From the NCBI GenBank assembly GCA_023935145.1, contig CM043700.1, forward strand, positions 36,635,620 to 36,699,619: a stretch of 64,000 bases of DNA, written 5' to 3'. The DNA comes from Bretschneidera sinensis. Lineage: Eukaryota; Streptophyta; Magnoliopsida; Brassicales; Akaniaceae. Shown here in pieces: positions 21,479 to 35,787 of this stretch. The stretch's first letter is position 1, and every line of letters starts with the position of its first letter. The notes under the pieces are model-generated. The model worked only from the letters and a program-made list of their open reading frames with translations, did no database searches and was not told the DNA's origin. Made by a program: the position numbers and the translations under genes.

Positions 21479-22296
21479 CTAGACAATATAAAAAAGTGAC
21501 GGTTTGATTTGAATTACAATTTACAGGCGGCTTTGAACACTTCCTATATTGTTCTTTGGTTATTTTGACAGGTTTGTAAAATTTCAAGCCCCGCTTTAAT
21601 ATTTTGTATTTATATAATACTTTGGCTTGGAACTTTTTTTTAACGTTCTCACACATTGCTCTAAAAACAGAGCATACACAATTAGGATACCTTTCATGTA
21701 GTTAAAATTTAACTTTAATATATTGTTAATAGATTTTTTATAAGCAATGCATCAAGGGAGTGCCAATCCATGTACAAAACTATTTACAAGACCAAATCTA
21801 ATAACTCTATAAGCTCTTCTTGATTTAAAAAAAAAAAAAAATTAAACCAAAAATTCAAGGTATGAAGTCACCTATTTTCATCAAAAGAATTGGTTTTTCA
21901 ACTTTCAACCCCAACAAAAACTATTTTATTTCTTTTGTTCCATATAATCCAAAAAATAGAGGCATCAACCCTAAAGCTTTTCTCAACCCATGCCCACACA
22001 TCATCCTCAAAAGATCCAACTCCCACTAACAAATACCTTCACACTAAAAAGCCATTTCCCACAAAAGTCTAGTCCAATCATTACCCTCCTTTTCCTATTT
22101 ATCAAAACAAATTATTACCCTCTTGTTTTTACTACAACTATATATTAACTCAATAAAATAAGACTTATACACACCCCTGACTTGTTAACTGTTTTGTCCT
22201 TGAAGTAAGCAATAAAATTTAAGCTCATTGGAAACGGAAGTAGAAATGGCACCTACTTGCAGAATCTCGACAGCATTCTTGAGCCATGAGCAGTAA
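21479..22296. other. AT-rich spacer downstream of the MSL10-like gene
   Basis: No coding sequence was recognised. This should include the 3' UTR of the minus-strand channel gene in its right part. Confidence 0.4.
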
Positions 22297-25200
22297 TCAT
22301 CTGTTGGTCGCAGTCGTTGTGTCTAATCCAATATGGGCAAGATGAACTTGTTGGGGAAGGAGATAGTACTTTATATTTAGCTCCTCAAAAATTCTCTTTA
22401 TTTCAATGACCAGTTCAGTTTTTCGCCTGTTCTTCTCTCCGTAATCTTGAAAGTTAATTGTGTGGTTACAATAGAGAGCCATCTTTAACTTGTTCACGTT
22501 CTCAATTTCCTTCACAACCACATTGTGGTTAGGTTGCCAGTGTTGAGGATTTCTCTCCAAATAACTGAACAACAGAGTGAAGAATCAGAAACTAAGTACA
22601 AAACATAAACATATATATTGAAAATAAACTGTAATCTAAATTGATGTTCCAACAAGGAGAAAATATTGATGTTCCAACAGAGAGCATGTCCAAGCATAAG
22701 GACCCCAGTTTGAAATAATCAAAATAACCAGCCATCATAAAGGAAGAATTATGCTACATTGGACTTACTTCTTTATTTTTTCTTTCAGCAACCCAATCTT
22801 CTCCAGTGTTGTCATAAAATCGATTGAGAATTCCACAGAATCACCCATCTCTGGGCTTCTGTAATAATTACTGATGGGCTTTGTAGCCAAAACTGTATTT
22901 GGATAGAATACCTTCTCATTATTAAGCTTTAAGAAGACTGTTGTTAAGATATTCATTTCTTCGACCATCAACTGTCAAAATAACATGTAACAAGAAAGTT
23001 AATTAAAATCCTCCTAACATAATGAGATAAGATGAATAGTTCAGAAGTTACCGGAACGCCGTCAACAACACAACGATCACCAACATCAAATGGATGCATC
23101 ACAAATACAAATATGATAGATTCAAATATAGTCTTGCAGGTATTTCCAAACATAAATGCTGCCACTACAAGCTGGGATGAGAGGAACAAAATAACTTTTG
23201 TTGTCGCAATTTCCATCAGAAGAAGCCATATAATAATGGACACAACAATCAAGATCCCCGTAACAAGTTTTCCCAATTGCTTAACGGCTGTTTTGGTGTC
23301 ATTTAAAGCATGTCCTAAAGCTTTCCGACCTTTGTAAACCTTCACCTGTACAGTACAACAAAATCATGTGCATCAATGAAAGAAGTCCCCCTTCTTGATT
23401 ACATAAATAATAACATAGCTGGCTGTTTGGAACAAATCATTAACTTTGATCTTTATTTGATAATCAATAAAATAACCAGACACAATGAGCACATTGTAGA
23501 CCTGTCCATACCTTTTTATATATTTCAAGATTGATTTCATCTTGCAGGCTACACACACACACATATATATACATAAACATCATCTTTTAAGTCAAAACTA
23601 CATACATTTTATGAATAAGAAAGTTGTTTTCCTAGTGTTGTAGTTTTGATCCTTAAGCAGAGCTGGCTAAATGCACTGTAGAAATTAGATTAGCTTTCTT
23701 CTGTATTGTGGCAAACGACAGTGAAGAAAAATTGATTGAAAACTTTACGCAAGTAGTTACAGCTACAATGAATCATAAGCTATCATATGTTCTCCTCAGT
23801 CTTATTAGCCATCTTTCGGAGCACTACGTTAAGCCTCCCATAGGCAACACAAAGGAAATTATTCCCGGTTTTCTAGTTGCATTGTCATTTATAAACAAAA
23901 ATCCAATAAGCAACCATGCAATGACTGCCATTTCCATAGAGTTGACTGCTAAGAGATCCATAAGACAATAATTAGAACAAAAAATGTGAAAGAACTTACC
24001 ACCCAGTCTGTAAGAGCTTTTTTGTCTATTCGTCCAGTCTCTGCTCCTTCAAACAGTGGAAATACAAGATCCACCTCCTCTTTAATCATGAACCTTAGCA
24101 GATCATCCTCATCAATGTAGCTGTTAATAAAGAGAAAATAATTTGGTGAAGACAAGAGAGAAAAGTGATAAGAACATCAGCAAATAGGGGACTGTCACAA
24201 ACGGGTTGATATCTCTTTCTCACCTGTGACCAGGCTGAGCAACGTTCCTGAAGATGTAATATGCAGCAGCAATTGCTTCCATCTCATTAGTGATCTCTTT
24301 ATCTGTGTGCTCAACACCTTCACCATCAGCACTTTCATCCAATGTATGGGAGATAGTAGACAGCCCTGAAGTCCTGACGGCCTCAACCAACACCTTCATT
24401 GTCCAAGCCGAAACCTTTTCTTGCTTCATCTTATGAACCTTTCCCATATCAATCAACTTTTTCTCTTTTGCCCCTTTACCTTTTTTTGTACTCCTGAAAC
24501 TCAAATGACCAGTACTTGTTGATCTCCCAACCTTCTCTGCCTCCTCTATCAGCGGAGGTCCAGACAGGATCTGCAAAACATACTGATGGAAGACTGACTC
24601 CTGAATTCTATCAAAAAATGTGTTGACATTGAAATTGGAAGCCAGTATCTTTAACAATAAAGTTTTCAACAACCACAAAAATGCCCCAATGAGAAGAGAA
24701 ACAAGAGTCCAGGTCACATAATTTAGAACTTTTGTGGCAGTATCCGATCGCTTGACTCCATGTTTGAACAACAAAACCCATGTAATAAGAACCAAACTCA
24801 ACCAAATAAAAACTTGAACACTCTTCTTTAAACCATGAACAAAATAAAGCACCTTCTTCCTTAACAGAAAGTTCATTTCAATCAAGAAAACAATAAAGTG
24901 CATAAACCAATTGGTCACCAACAAGCCACATAATGTCACAATCACAAGCACGCACCATTTCCAAGCCTCCAAGCCCCAAATCACATGCTTCTCCGATCTG
25001 TCAACAGTTAAACTAGCAACTAAAATCCCCACCATGCACACAAATACAACCAACTCAACCAAAACCTTAGTATTCACTCTCTGGAGCTTCTCTTTGTTCA
25101 GCTTAACCTTCTTGTAGATCTCCTCATCCTCGTCCTCCCACTGTCCTCCCGGGGATCCCATCAAAGGAGTTTTGGGAGTTATAGGATTTGCCCCAATACT

Positions 25201-25692
25201 CCTCGCCGATTTGTTATTGGGCGAAGCCCTATTAAATGAATTCCCGGAAGGTGAATTCCTACCAATTTGTTCTCGCAGAGATACACTACTCTTCTCTTCA
25301 AGCACATTGGGATCAACAGGATAAGGTTGTTCTACAAATCTGGACTTGGGTTTTGAGTACACTGACCTTGAGAGTGACCTTCTTCGAGTGAGGGGTTCAT
25401 TGGTAGTGGGGATTTTGGGTGGCTTGTTTAGGCTTGGACTGAATCCTGCAATCTCTGGAGAAGGGCAGCTAACTGGCACTGATTTTGCAAAAACAGTAGT
25501 CACAGTACAAGACTCTTCTTGCCTGCTCTGTTTAGGAGCTAAAGCTTCTCCTTCTTTCAAAGAAGAAGAGACTTTTGGGTCTTTTGGGATTCCTTCGCTT
25601 GAAAATGTTATCACCACTTCTCCTCCATTGGCGCTTCTCTTCTCTGCCATGCTTATTTCGCCTCCTCTTTCAGATTTGGGCTTAGTATCCAT
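22297..25692 (-). CDS. MSL10: Mechanosensitive ion channel, MscS-like (MSL10 type)
   Basis: Five exons on the minus strand: 25692-24224, 24120-24000, 23345-23052, 22971-22769 and 22564-22297. Phases agree throughout and give 784 residues, against about 734 in Arabidopsis MSL10. The product is a plasma-membrane, stretch-gated anion-preferring channel. Visible features are a long phospho-rich N-terminus with RRSLSRSVYSKPKSRF (residues 104-119), and six membrane segments at about 210-229, 245-271, 290-309, 325-347, 557-576 and 584-615. The MscS core lies in the last segment and after (NTCKTIFESIIFVFVMHPFD, GDRCVVDG), with a cytosolic C-terminus containing YLERNPQHW and VVKEIENVNKLKMALY. The start is the ATG at 25692; a second ATG fourteen codons on (MAEKRSANGG) aligns with the known start and could be used instead. 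No defects were seen. Confidence 0.95.
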
Positions 25693-28139
25693 CAAACCCT
25701 AACTCTTTTAAGAGATCAAGATTATACAAATGAGCAACAAATTAATGGACCCACAATCAAACTTTGAACATAAAAATGGAAATAACATATCATTTTACAT
25801 AAAAATAACACCTTTATTTTGCACCAAAAAAAGAAACGCCTTTGTTCTACCAGATTCTGCTACAAAGTAGGGTTACATCTCAAAAATGAGAACCTTTAAA
25901 AATCAACTTATTCATCAAACATAATCGATGAAAAATAGTCCAGCTTTAACTTAAATTACACTAATTTTCGCGCCAAAAACACTAGACATACATATTCCTA
26001 GTGGTAGCAGCGAGGCATAAGCTGAGTGTGCTTCCTGGAAAATATATAATAGTTGGCAGCAAAGAATACCCAAAAAGAAACAATAAATGGAAGATTATAT
26101 GGAGACTAAACTTGACTATTGATATTCAGTAGTGCAAAGCTAAGTGATTAATTAAGGTTCTAAACAAGAAAAGAAAATAACTAACGAACATCTGTAAAAG
26201 AAAATAACAAACAAGTGCAGCTAACCAGGAGAGAGATACTTTCTGATAACGATTATCACAGCAGGCTACATGCCAAAATTTCCCAGTGGACTCTCATCAG
26301 AAAACATAAGAAGAATATTAAGGTAAATTACCCAGTGGACAATGTTTAAAGGGTCTTTGAGGCTTTGGCCTTTGAGTGAAAACAGTGGAGCAAAGATACA
26401 GAAGTCCAAAATGGAGATGGAAAGAACAAAAGAGAGATACCACTCCCAGGTAGCCAAATAGCAGTATAGTATAACATATTATACAGCTCAGAGCTTTAGG
26501 AAACAGATTTTGGACTAGAAAACCATTATGTATTAAAAGATTGACCAGAATCTCCAGACAACCTAGGGTTGGTATGAGGGTAATTGTGGAATTATAGGAT
26601 ATGTGCCCGACTGTTGTGCAATGAGACCGGCCAGTGGTTCAGTGGTCTGCACTCAAGCCCACCCAGTTGGCCATATATGACTGGAAAAAAAGGACTAATT
26701 CTTGGTTAAGTCTAGAACAAATGAACTCAATCCCACCTGGTTGGTCATATATAGTTAAAATGTTTTGGATTTTTTTGAAATTTTGTTAGTAAATTTAGAG
26801 ATTTTATTAATAAGGTTATTTTTTGATTCGACATTTATTTTGATTTTGTTAATAAAATTTTTAAAATTATCAATTAAGTTTTAAACGAATTTAAAATAAT
26901 TAATCAATAAATTTTTAAAAAACATATTAAAATAATGATTCAATCATTTTTAAGAAAAAAATTACACCCAAACATCGTCTTAACTGATTATAACTCATTA
27001 GTGACCAATAATTAACGAAGCCATTTATCGTCCTTCTACAAGAACTGGTCATAAACCGACAAACATGTAATGCTAAAATTAAAAAAAAAATAATAATGGT
27101 TCTATCACTAAATAAATAAGAAAAAAGAAAAGTGAAACAACTCCATGATTCCATGAAGATGACGTGATTACGTTGGCATATATCGATCATCACTTAAAAA
27201 TTGAGAGAAAGAGAGATCTCAAATAGATATAGCTTTTTTTTTAATTCTTGTCGTGGAATAAGTATTATTATATCTTTGATTGCAAATAACTCTAATCAGT
27301 CAGAACCAAAATATCTTCCACTAATTTCTCTTTCATTCATGTATGGTAAAATATAGTCAATCAATCATGTCATCCATCCAAATCCTCCATCATATTTTGA
27401 TGTCCCATAGAAATTATTTATGAAATTAATTTTTGTTTTTTTATAAACTAAATGCTTTTTAAAATGATTGTGTCTTTCTCTATTTATTGGTCCAAATAAG
27501 TGCGATTTCATTAAAAATAAAAAATGATTGAAAACTTGATTCTTACACCAAAAAAAACTTGTCAAACATGCAATTATCATAGAAAAGGTGGTCTCTTTTT
27601 TTCTTGGTGTGCTATTAAGATTGATTTTATGAAATTTTTTGCCTTTGTGGATTGAAACTTCCTAGTCGATTAGTAAGTAGGCAATGGTCACTTCATGGCT
27701 TGAAAGCCGCCTTTTTGTGTATTTTAATGATGCAAAGCTCTCGTTATTTTATACTTTCGCATGCAACACGTGTTACTTTTTTTTTTCTTTCTTTCGTTTA
27801 CTTCCTGTGTTCTTTTCAAACAAATAAAAAATCCGAAAAAAATATAAGATACAAGAAATCTATCTTGCATAATCTAAATTCAAATATAAGTATAATTTAT
27901 TTTAATTATTTTATTATTTGTAAAACGTGCATGCAATATTTTTAATATGAAAAAAATCAATACATACAACATGAACAAATCAATGAAAAATGATTGTTTT
28001 AGTTTAGTACAAAAGAACAGAAAGAAGTGGATTTGTTTGGTTTCATTTTAATTTTGATATTTTTTTCTTCTCATTGTTGAGTAGTATGAGTTTTAATGTT
28101 TAAATGAGGTACATGTTCAATCTTATTAAAAAATTAATC

Positions 28140-28315
28140 GAAAGGTATTTATTACATCTAATTTTCAATTAAAGGTTTAAATTACTCTTAAATAAAAGTG
28201 AGGGTAAAAATACAACTGATCCCTCAATTAAAAGTATTCATTACATCTAATTTTCAATCGATTGTTTAAATTACTTTTAAATATACGTTGAAGTAAAAAA
28301 TACAATTAACCGAGT
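28140..28315. repeat. Tandem duplication, about 89-bp unit
   Basis: TATTTATTACATCTAATTTT at 28145 and TATTCATTACATCTAATTTT at 28235 begin two copies, each continuing with CAAT, GTTTAAATTACT and AAAAATACAA. Confidence 0.75.
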
Positions 28316-28775
28316 AATATTTATATTTAAATAAAAAATAATAATATTTCTCATAAGGTATTACTATTTAAACTCTTATCACAAACATTCAAATTAAATA
28401 TTTTTAAAATTTAAATGATAATTAATTAGCTTATAAAGATTTTGAACATAAACAAACACCATCGGCTTTGGAATTCCAAATGTTGTCCTACAACTGTTCC
28501 CATCTTTTTTCTCAAAAGATAACTTTAATAATTTCTGCGGCAGATTGATCAAAGCCATAATTCATATTATAAATTATATTGTAGTTAAACTGCATCCAGC
28601 TATATCACAAGTAAGACTAAAATATATATATGTTGGGAGTATTAACTAAAATTCGTACTCCTCTATTAGCCAACCCATTTTGCCTTGAACACATCGTGTA
28701 AGTAAACCTATAATGCTATTTGACAACTGGTCTATCTTTGCGGATACTACGGCTATCATTGTTATGTAGGTTAAC

Positions 28776-29640
28776 ATACGTTACGGTCCGTTTTCCTTAT
28801 TTTTGTTTATACTTAAAAATGATTTTGAAACAATTATGAATATATAAATAAAAATGTTATGAAATTAAAAACTATTTGATGTTTAGTAAAACCAATATTA
28901 AAAATATTGTCAAAAATTACAAAACACAGCTCATGATTTTGGACATAAACTAATTTTTAAGCTATTTTCAATTTTCAATTCATAAAAAAAAAAATCATTT
29001 CAAAAAAATGATGTTTGACCTATCTTATGTTTTTTAAGCAAAAATTGGCAAATAAGCTAGTCTAAACAAGCACTTAGTGCCGGTTCGGCTTAATTTCTAA
29101 TTCTGCGGTAGAGATTTAAAAGTGATTTTAAAACAGTTTTAAGTAGAAGTGTTGTAGAGTTAAAAACTATTTGATGTTTGATAAATAAATGTAAAACTGT
29201 TGGAATTACTTAAAAATGGTATATGAGTATTATTTGACAATTTGGAGGTTTTTTTTAATCAATTTAACTTTATTATTTGTATTATAAATACAAACAATTG
29301 AAATAATATTTATTAAAATAATAATATTTATTAATAATTAAATTAATTTAAATTTATAATAATACTATTTTTATTAAATAAGTAAAATAACATTTCTATT
29401 AAATAATAATCTCAATGTTCTAATAATAATTGATGCATCGTTGTTACACAATAAAATTACACAAGTGTAAATACTTTTGTCACACAAGGATAATTTAGGG
29501 ATTAAAAGCTACAAAACCTATCTTTTGATTTTGGGCTTAAATTAGTTTTTTTTAAATTGTTTTCAGCTTCTATCTTCTACTTTTTGACAGTATAAGCTGT
29601 TTGAAAAACTCTACTAAACATGCATTTAATAAAATTAAGA
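28776..29640. mobile_element. Two adjacent related non-autonomous DNA-transposon-like segments
   Basis: Segment 1 (about 28776-29076) and segment 2 (about 29079-29640) share AAAAACTATTTGATGTTTAG (or GATA), GTTATGAAATT / GTTGTAGAGTT and outer CAAACAAGC / CTAAACATGC-like ends. This pattern is common in plant hAT/MULE MITEs. Termini and target duplications are not certain. Confidence 0.35.
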
Positions 29641-29818
29641 TGAAGAACGGTTATGAAAAAGAATGAATCAAAGATCACTTGCAATTTTAGCAAATTAATA
29701 CATGTTTCTCTTATAACTAATTATAGTTATAACCTTTTATAACAATGTGATGATCTAGTAATAAATTTAGTAGAGCTCATCAGTGATTGATTACACAAAT
29801 TCTAACATAGTCATGTAT

Positions 29819-32800
29819 CTAAACATTTTCAGTGAGTTTGTTTTGGATCTTTCTCAGAGTGGAGGTTATGTTTGCAAAGGATGGTCTAACAGAAGCATCT
29901 CCATCCCATGAAAGGCAGATTAGTTCAATGAGCTCTCCCAATTGGCCATCATCATCAGGAAGTGCAGGCCTTAGCTTACCCTCTCCAACTTCCATTGCAA
30001 TCTAATTAATACACAATCAAGTTACAAGTATTAGAGTTAGCAACATGATGTATTCATTAATTACTTTCATTAACTTTTTTTTTTCCAAGTATATATACTA
30101 AAATTAAGTCCAATATCTATGGGAGAAGATCATCTCTAATAATTTTCTACAAATGCACCATTGGATGAATGCCATGTCATCTATAGTGTTGACGTGATAT
30201 CCATCAAATGATGCACTTGAAAAAAATTTTCCCCAAGTTATTAGAAAATATCATAGTTCAACATCTATATCTATTTTTTTTATGTAACATAATTTAAATT
30301 ATAAAAAAAATGATATTTGAGTTAAATTAAATTAAAACTATAGGTTTATATATATATACCTTAGTAGGACCGTAATCTGTCTCAATATATGGATAATTTC
30401 CGGTGATGAGTTCATTAAGTATGATGCCGAAACTGTAGACATCACATTTCTCGTTATAAGGCTCACACCGCATCACCTCAGGCGCCATATACACATAAGT
30501 TCCTGAAATTAAGAAGAAAATAAAAAGAGAGTTAAGGACAAGAAGAAGAGTGTCATTATCTAATTCACATACATAATTCATAGTAAGACAGAAATGTAAA
30601 GTTTTGAATTTTTTCTCGTATATTAAAATCACAATCTTTATAATAAAACGAGGGCAGTTGTAATTAGTTTTTTCATCTATTTTTCCATTGTCTTATCATA
30701 ATAAAAAAAAAAATTTATATATACTTTTTTTTTCATTTTTCTCCCGTGTCTGCTCTTTCTTTTCTCTTGTACTAAATTACCAATTAACTGCACAGTCAAG
30801 AGAACGTGCAAAATTGTAACTCGAACTAATTAACTTAGTGATAATCTGTCGATTTTCTATAAAGGAGATAAGGGTTCGAACCCCTAGCTGCCCATAAAAT
30901 ACCAAAGGAAAAAATCATGCAAAATTGTTACCAGTTTCACCGGTCAACGCTTTCTCTTCATCACTCAGAAACCGAGCATGACCAAAATCGGCAACTCTTA
31001 CGTGACTGACATCATCCAAAAAAATGTTACTAGGCTTCAAGTCACGATGAATGACTTTTGGTTTTTGTTCATGTAGATACTGCATGGCTTGAGCAATCTC
31101 CAATGCCTTAGCCACCCTCTCTTCAAAAGGAGGGAGTGGCACTATCCTCTCTTTTCTTCTATTACCAGGGCCATATAGCCACTCCTTCAGGGTTGTGCTC
31201 AATAACTCTGTCACAACCCACCCGTAATTAGGTGGATCCAGGCATGCACCCATTAGTTGCAGAACAAAACGGTGTCGTTGCCTTGATAATGTGTCGAGTT
31301 CTTGAGCGAAATATGTGACACCATTCTCATTTGTGTGGAAGAAATCAGGGTATATGCATTTCACCGCCACATCAAGTCCTCGCCAAATTCCTTTATAAAT
31401 TTCTGCTGTACTCCCTTGGCCTATTTTCTCTTGTAGTTCAATCTGGAATTTTAAAATTAAATAATGCATGCATTATAGTAAGAATTAACCATGATCTTAT
31501 TGTGCAAGCGATGTTGCTTTAATCCTCACTTAAATTGATTCTCGAACATCATTGTCATGGACCAATACTGTTATGATGGAATTTCTAAAGCAGGTTTTGT
31601 TTCCAGAAAGTAGAAGTTTAGGTAAAAAAAAAAAAGTTAAAACAATTTTTAAAAAAATCAAAAACTGAAAAACAGGTTTTAAAAAGTTGAATATGCATCA
31701 AAATAACTATTTTATCAAATATTAAATAATTTTTAATTCCATAATTATTTTATTAAAAATTGTTTCAAAAATCTTTTTGACAATCAAAACTGAAACTATG
31801 CTAAATACGTACTCTTACAATGACAATTTATAAAAAAAATAAATAAGTAATAGTAAATTTAAAAAACAATGAAATTACGTTTTAAAAAAACATTTTAACT
31901 ACTTGTATATAGTTAACTCCATTCCTATTTTATCATAAACAGAAACAACTAGACAAACAGTAAAAAGAAAAAGGCCAAAAAAAAAAGACCTTACTTCTTG
32001 TGGGTCGATGTACCATCCATTAATCTTGGCTTGATGAGTGAGGACTGATAGATCAGGATTTGGGTCCACCCTAGGCCTAGGGGGCAGTTGAGGGCTGGTG
32101 TTGAGATCGAGATTAATAATGGGTTGTTGATCATCTTTGTGGTGAATTATAAGGTCCAAAAATCCATTCTCTTGTGCTATTTGGAGACAGTACCTTAGAT
32201 AATCATGTGTTCTTTCCATCCTCTTCCTGTACAAGGTCCTCAGTTCTTTCTGCTTTTGGACTTCCCTTTCAAGGTCCGCCACCTTTGTTAAAGCCCAAAA
32301 AGAAAATTTGTTACATTAAAAATTCAAGACCAAAGAGATCAAGAGCCCAACCAAAGTCTAAAGGCCCTTTTCTTGATTTGAGGGATAATCAATGATAACT
32401 TGGGCTTAGGCTTCCAAAAAATGAAACCATGTCACATAATTACTAATAATAAAAGAATTAGTTATTTTCAATGCGGTTGATGCGATTGACAATCGGTATT
32501 AGACTATACATTGAATTGTGTAATAAGAACTATCAGTTGCGATTCACGTTTTGTCTTACCAATGGATAATCTTAATCAAGTATTGCTAGCCTAGACAAGA
32601 TTGGAATGCGCGACACCACTAAAACATTCAGAAAACTTGAGTGATAATTTTTTAAACAATTATCATTCAAGTTTCCAGGGTATAGTCACAAAAGATAAAA
32701 TGGACAATAAATCCAGGCTTGGCCTTGACTGGTATCCTAAAAAAGGCTGCAGATCAACAACCTCACAAGGCTGGGGCCGAGTAACATGAAAAATTGGGCC

Positions 32801-33310
32801 CCAAGTTCACATATGGTCTAATTACACAGCAAGATTGATTTCTCTCTCAATTCTATTTTTCTTTTTCCTATGTTAACATTAACATGAAAAAGTTATATAT
32901 GCTGATATTGACGTGAAGAAAGTTTTGGCATAGTAAAACCTGGACCTAAGTTCATCAACTTTTTCTTTTAAGCCATGCATGAATATTCACTGAGGTCCAA
33001 ATAATAGAGTGGACAAAAAATAAAAGTAGCCATACTATGCAGCCTCAAAGAGCTATTGTGGCCCAAACCAAAATACCTGCTGTTCCAATTTGGACTGGGG
33101 CTGGTGCTGCTCCTGGTTCTGGGGTTGATTGGTCGAAGCAATAGACCCCATATTCATGCAGTCATTAAGGCCACGACATCGCCAAGACTTGCTGCTGTTG
33201 CTACTGGTTGATTTTCTTTGATTTACCGGCGATTTAAGCGCAGGTGGCGGCGATTCTCGAGGAGAGAATAGAGTGCACTTTTTTAGCTTGGTGGTGCCTG
33301 TAACGATCAT
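29819..33310 (-). CDS. Raf-like protein kinase (plant group C MAPKKK-type)
   Basis: Five exons on the minus strand: 33310-33077, 32282-31995, 31442-30932, 30502-30360 and 30001-29819. Phases are consistent and give 452 residues. The N-terminal 174 residues hold a Ser/Gln-rich segment and a coiled-coil-like stretch ([19 protein letters not shown]). The kinase domain starts at about residue 175: glycine loop [11 protein letters not shown], catalytic Lys202 in [13 protein letters not shown] with Asp308, Asp326 in ADFGHARF, then [20 protein letters not shown] in exon 4 and [12 protein letters not shown] near the end. All catalytic residues are present, so it should be an active cytosolic Ser/Thr (Raf-like) kinase. 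Substrates cannot be told from sequence. The start is the ATG at 33310, the first in the open frame. Confidence 0.92.
30800..30900 (+). repeat. tRNA-derived SINE-like fragment
   Basis: In kinase intron 3 (antisense to the gene), ACTAATTAACTTAGTGATAA resembles an A box. It is followed about 45 bp later by GGGTTCGAACCCC, a near-perfect B box. No tRNA cloverleaf is apparent. Confidence 0.45.
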
Positions 33311-33984
33311 GATCAATATGTTTGCTTCCTAGGTGTTAATTATGGTGTAGTTAGAGCAGACAATCAGAGGGAAACATAAATGTTGCTTATAATATGGTAG
33401 GTTTTGTGTTGTGTCCTGGCCAAGGACAAGTTGGGCGGATTTTGTGATGATATGTTTTTTCTTTTAGTCCGTCATAATTTAGTTGATTATGATAAATCTT
33501 TGTAATTTTCTAAAATGACAAAAATGCCGTTTCTAGATTGAAAATTTTGAACGAAAAATCATCAAAATTTTAAATAAATCTTTTTCACCAACATTTAAAA
33601 TAAAAATCCAACCTAACACACGTTTATCGATTTGATTTGTAGACGTTGGGATTCCGTTTGATCCAACAGTAATTTTGGTTTATTATTTTCAAAACAATTT
33701 TTTAAATAATTTTTGATAAAATAATAATGAAACTAAAATTGATTAACTCGCTTGGCTTAGCAGTGGAAACGATTTATAATCCAACAATGATAGAGCTATA
33801 AGCGGTTTAATGTTTTGTTAAACAACGGTGAAAATAGTGTTTCTGACACAAATTTAATATTTTTGAAACTATTTTATAAATTATTTTTATGAGTGTTTGA
33901 CCTAATTTTTTTTTTTAAAGAAGACATAACTTTTGTTTGTAGAAACAAAAACCATTTCATTAACTCTCTTAAACGAGAATCAAT

Positions 33985-34150
33985 GAAGCTTTGGTTAAGT
34001 GGTAAAAAGGTCATAGTCGGAGTCTCTTGAACCTTGTGGTTTCATGTTTGAATCTCACTAATGTATGGATTATTTGTCCAATTATGTATTAATTATTCTC
34101 TCATTTTAAGTATATATTGTAGTAGCATCGTTGATTGGATTATTTAATTA
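33985..34150 (+). repeat. tRNA-derived SINE-like element
   Basis: TTTGGTTAAGTGGTAAAAAG (A-box-like) is followed about 50 bp downstream by GTTTGAATCTC (B-box-like) and an AT-rich tail. The spacing is that of a pol III promoter. Confidence 0.5.
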
Positions 34151-35756
34151 ATGTACAATTGACTTGTGTTGTGTTCAAATCAAATAATCAACCCTCATAA
34201 AATAAATCAAACAATCGATCGATCGATGTTGTTGTATATAAATTCGTTTCAATAATAATAATAATAAAAAAACACTCCCAAACAGTAAATTTTCATCCTA
34301 ACTACAATGATATTATCTATGCATTTTTTGACTTTTTGTTAAGATGAAAAAAATTGGATAGTGAAATTCAAACACCTGTCTAAAACACTCAAATCAAACG
34401 TTCTGAAAACTTAGATGGTAATTATCAGTTAAGTTTTTAGGTGTTTTTTTTTAAATGTTTGTGATAAGTAGACATAGATAATTATTATAAAATTAAAGTT
34501 GAAATCGATAATTGGGCGGGCTTTACTAAAACTGACGGCAAATGGGATGAAATTTGAATTCTGAACTAGCAGTAAGCTAGCTAGTGTGGCCCAAGTACCT
34601 AGAGGTAAGGCAATAATATTGTTGTTTCATTTTTGTTTTTTCTTTGTTATCTATCCTCTTTTTGGACATCAACTTCATTCTTCGCTTTGTGCTTTGTAGG
34701 GGAGACGATGTGAATGGAGACTCTTCTCGGGATCGCCATTCACTTTCCTTTGTCATTTACTAGCAAAGCAAATTAAAGTAGAAACTATAGTGGACCATCT
34801 CTTTATAGTATATAAGCCAAGGGTGTGTGGCCAATTCGATTCGATCTATACATATTGCCAACTTCTACGCGGTTTTTGCCAAAATGGAAAGAGCTCATGT
34901 ACCCTTTTTTAGGGGAAGGAAACTGAAACTATGTACCTAACATTGAGTTAATCCATAATTAAAGAATCTTAATTGCTACAAGGTGTAAAATATTAGTATC
35001 ATTTTCATCCATGAAAGTTGAGGGTTATTGTACTGGTAGGAATAAGTTCATGTTATAATGCAGGCTGTGCAAAAATTAATGGTCCATTTCAAGCGGTGGT
35101 ATTGATTCTGCGTTTGACGATAGAAACAAGGAAGAATGATTTGTACTTATCTTTTTTCTCGCAAGAGACAAGAAATCTGTTACTTCAAGTAATTCTTGGT
35201 CACAAGACACGACAATCTGCGTCATCATCATTGCATGATTCTTGTACCAGAAATTAAGCATCACAAAGGATTTCGAAAATATATGTAGCGAGCTAGTTAA
35301 TTAGCACTCATGACGAGGGAAATTGATGGTTATGATTGAGGTTTATTTCTTAAAGGATCATGCCTGCGAGGGAAGAAAGATCAACCTCTAGGCAGTTAGG
35401 TTGTTTCTTTAACTCTAAAATTAAATCAACATTCACACTACCCACAACCACAAGTATTATTCTCTTCATCATTGTTTGCAACTTTCTCTTTCCTCACCTA
35501 CCGTACGGGATCTCTACCTAAATACAACTAAGAAAGTTAGAGGAAATTAATTAACTATTGCATTGATGTTAAATTTATAGCTACATTTTTTGAATGAAGT
35601 TAGAAATCCACCACCCACTTGTTTAAGCTCGTTCTTCTTTAGTTTCTAATCATATGATCATGTTATATTTTGACTAGGGAACAGAGAGAGGATCTTTTTA
35701 AGCGGGACTGATGGTATATAATATATATGCATGCTTGTCACGTAGTAAGTAATGGC

Positions 35757-35780
<24 letters not shown>
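35757..35780. repeat. TA microsatellite
   Basis: A continuous AT dinucleotide run. Confidence 0.9.

Positions 35781-35787
<7 letters not shown>

Larger units (their letters stand above)
25693..29818. other. Intergenic region between the channel and kinase genes
   Basis: AT-rich, with no gene recognised. It holds a short tandem duplication (28140-28315) and two transposon-like segments (28776-29640), described separately. Confidence 0.5.

Noticed and set aside
24195..24386. Short frames overlapping MSL10-like and other real exons
   Set aside because: They are shadows in other frames of well-supported genes.
30865..30890. Functional tRNA gene at GGGTTCGAACCCC
   Set aside because: No acceptor stem or anticodon arm can be formed around it; better read as a SINE remnant.
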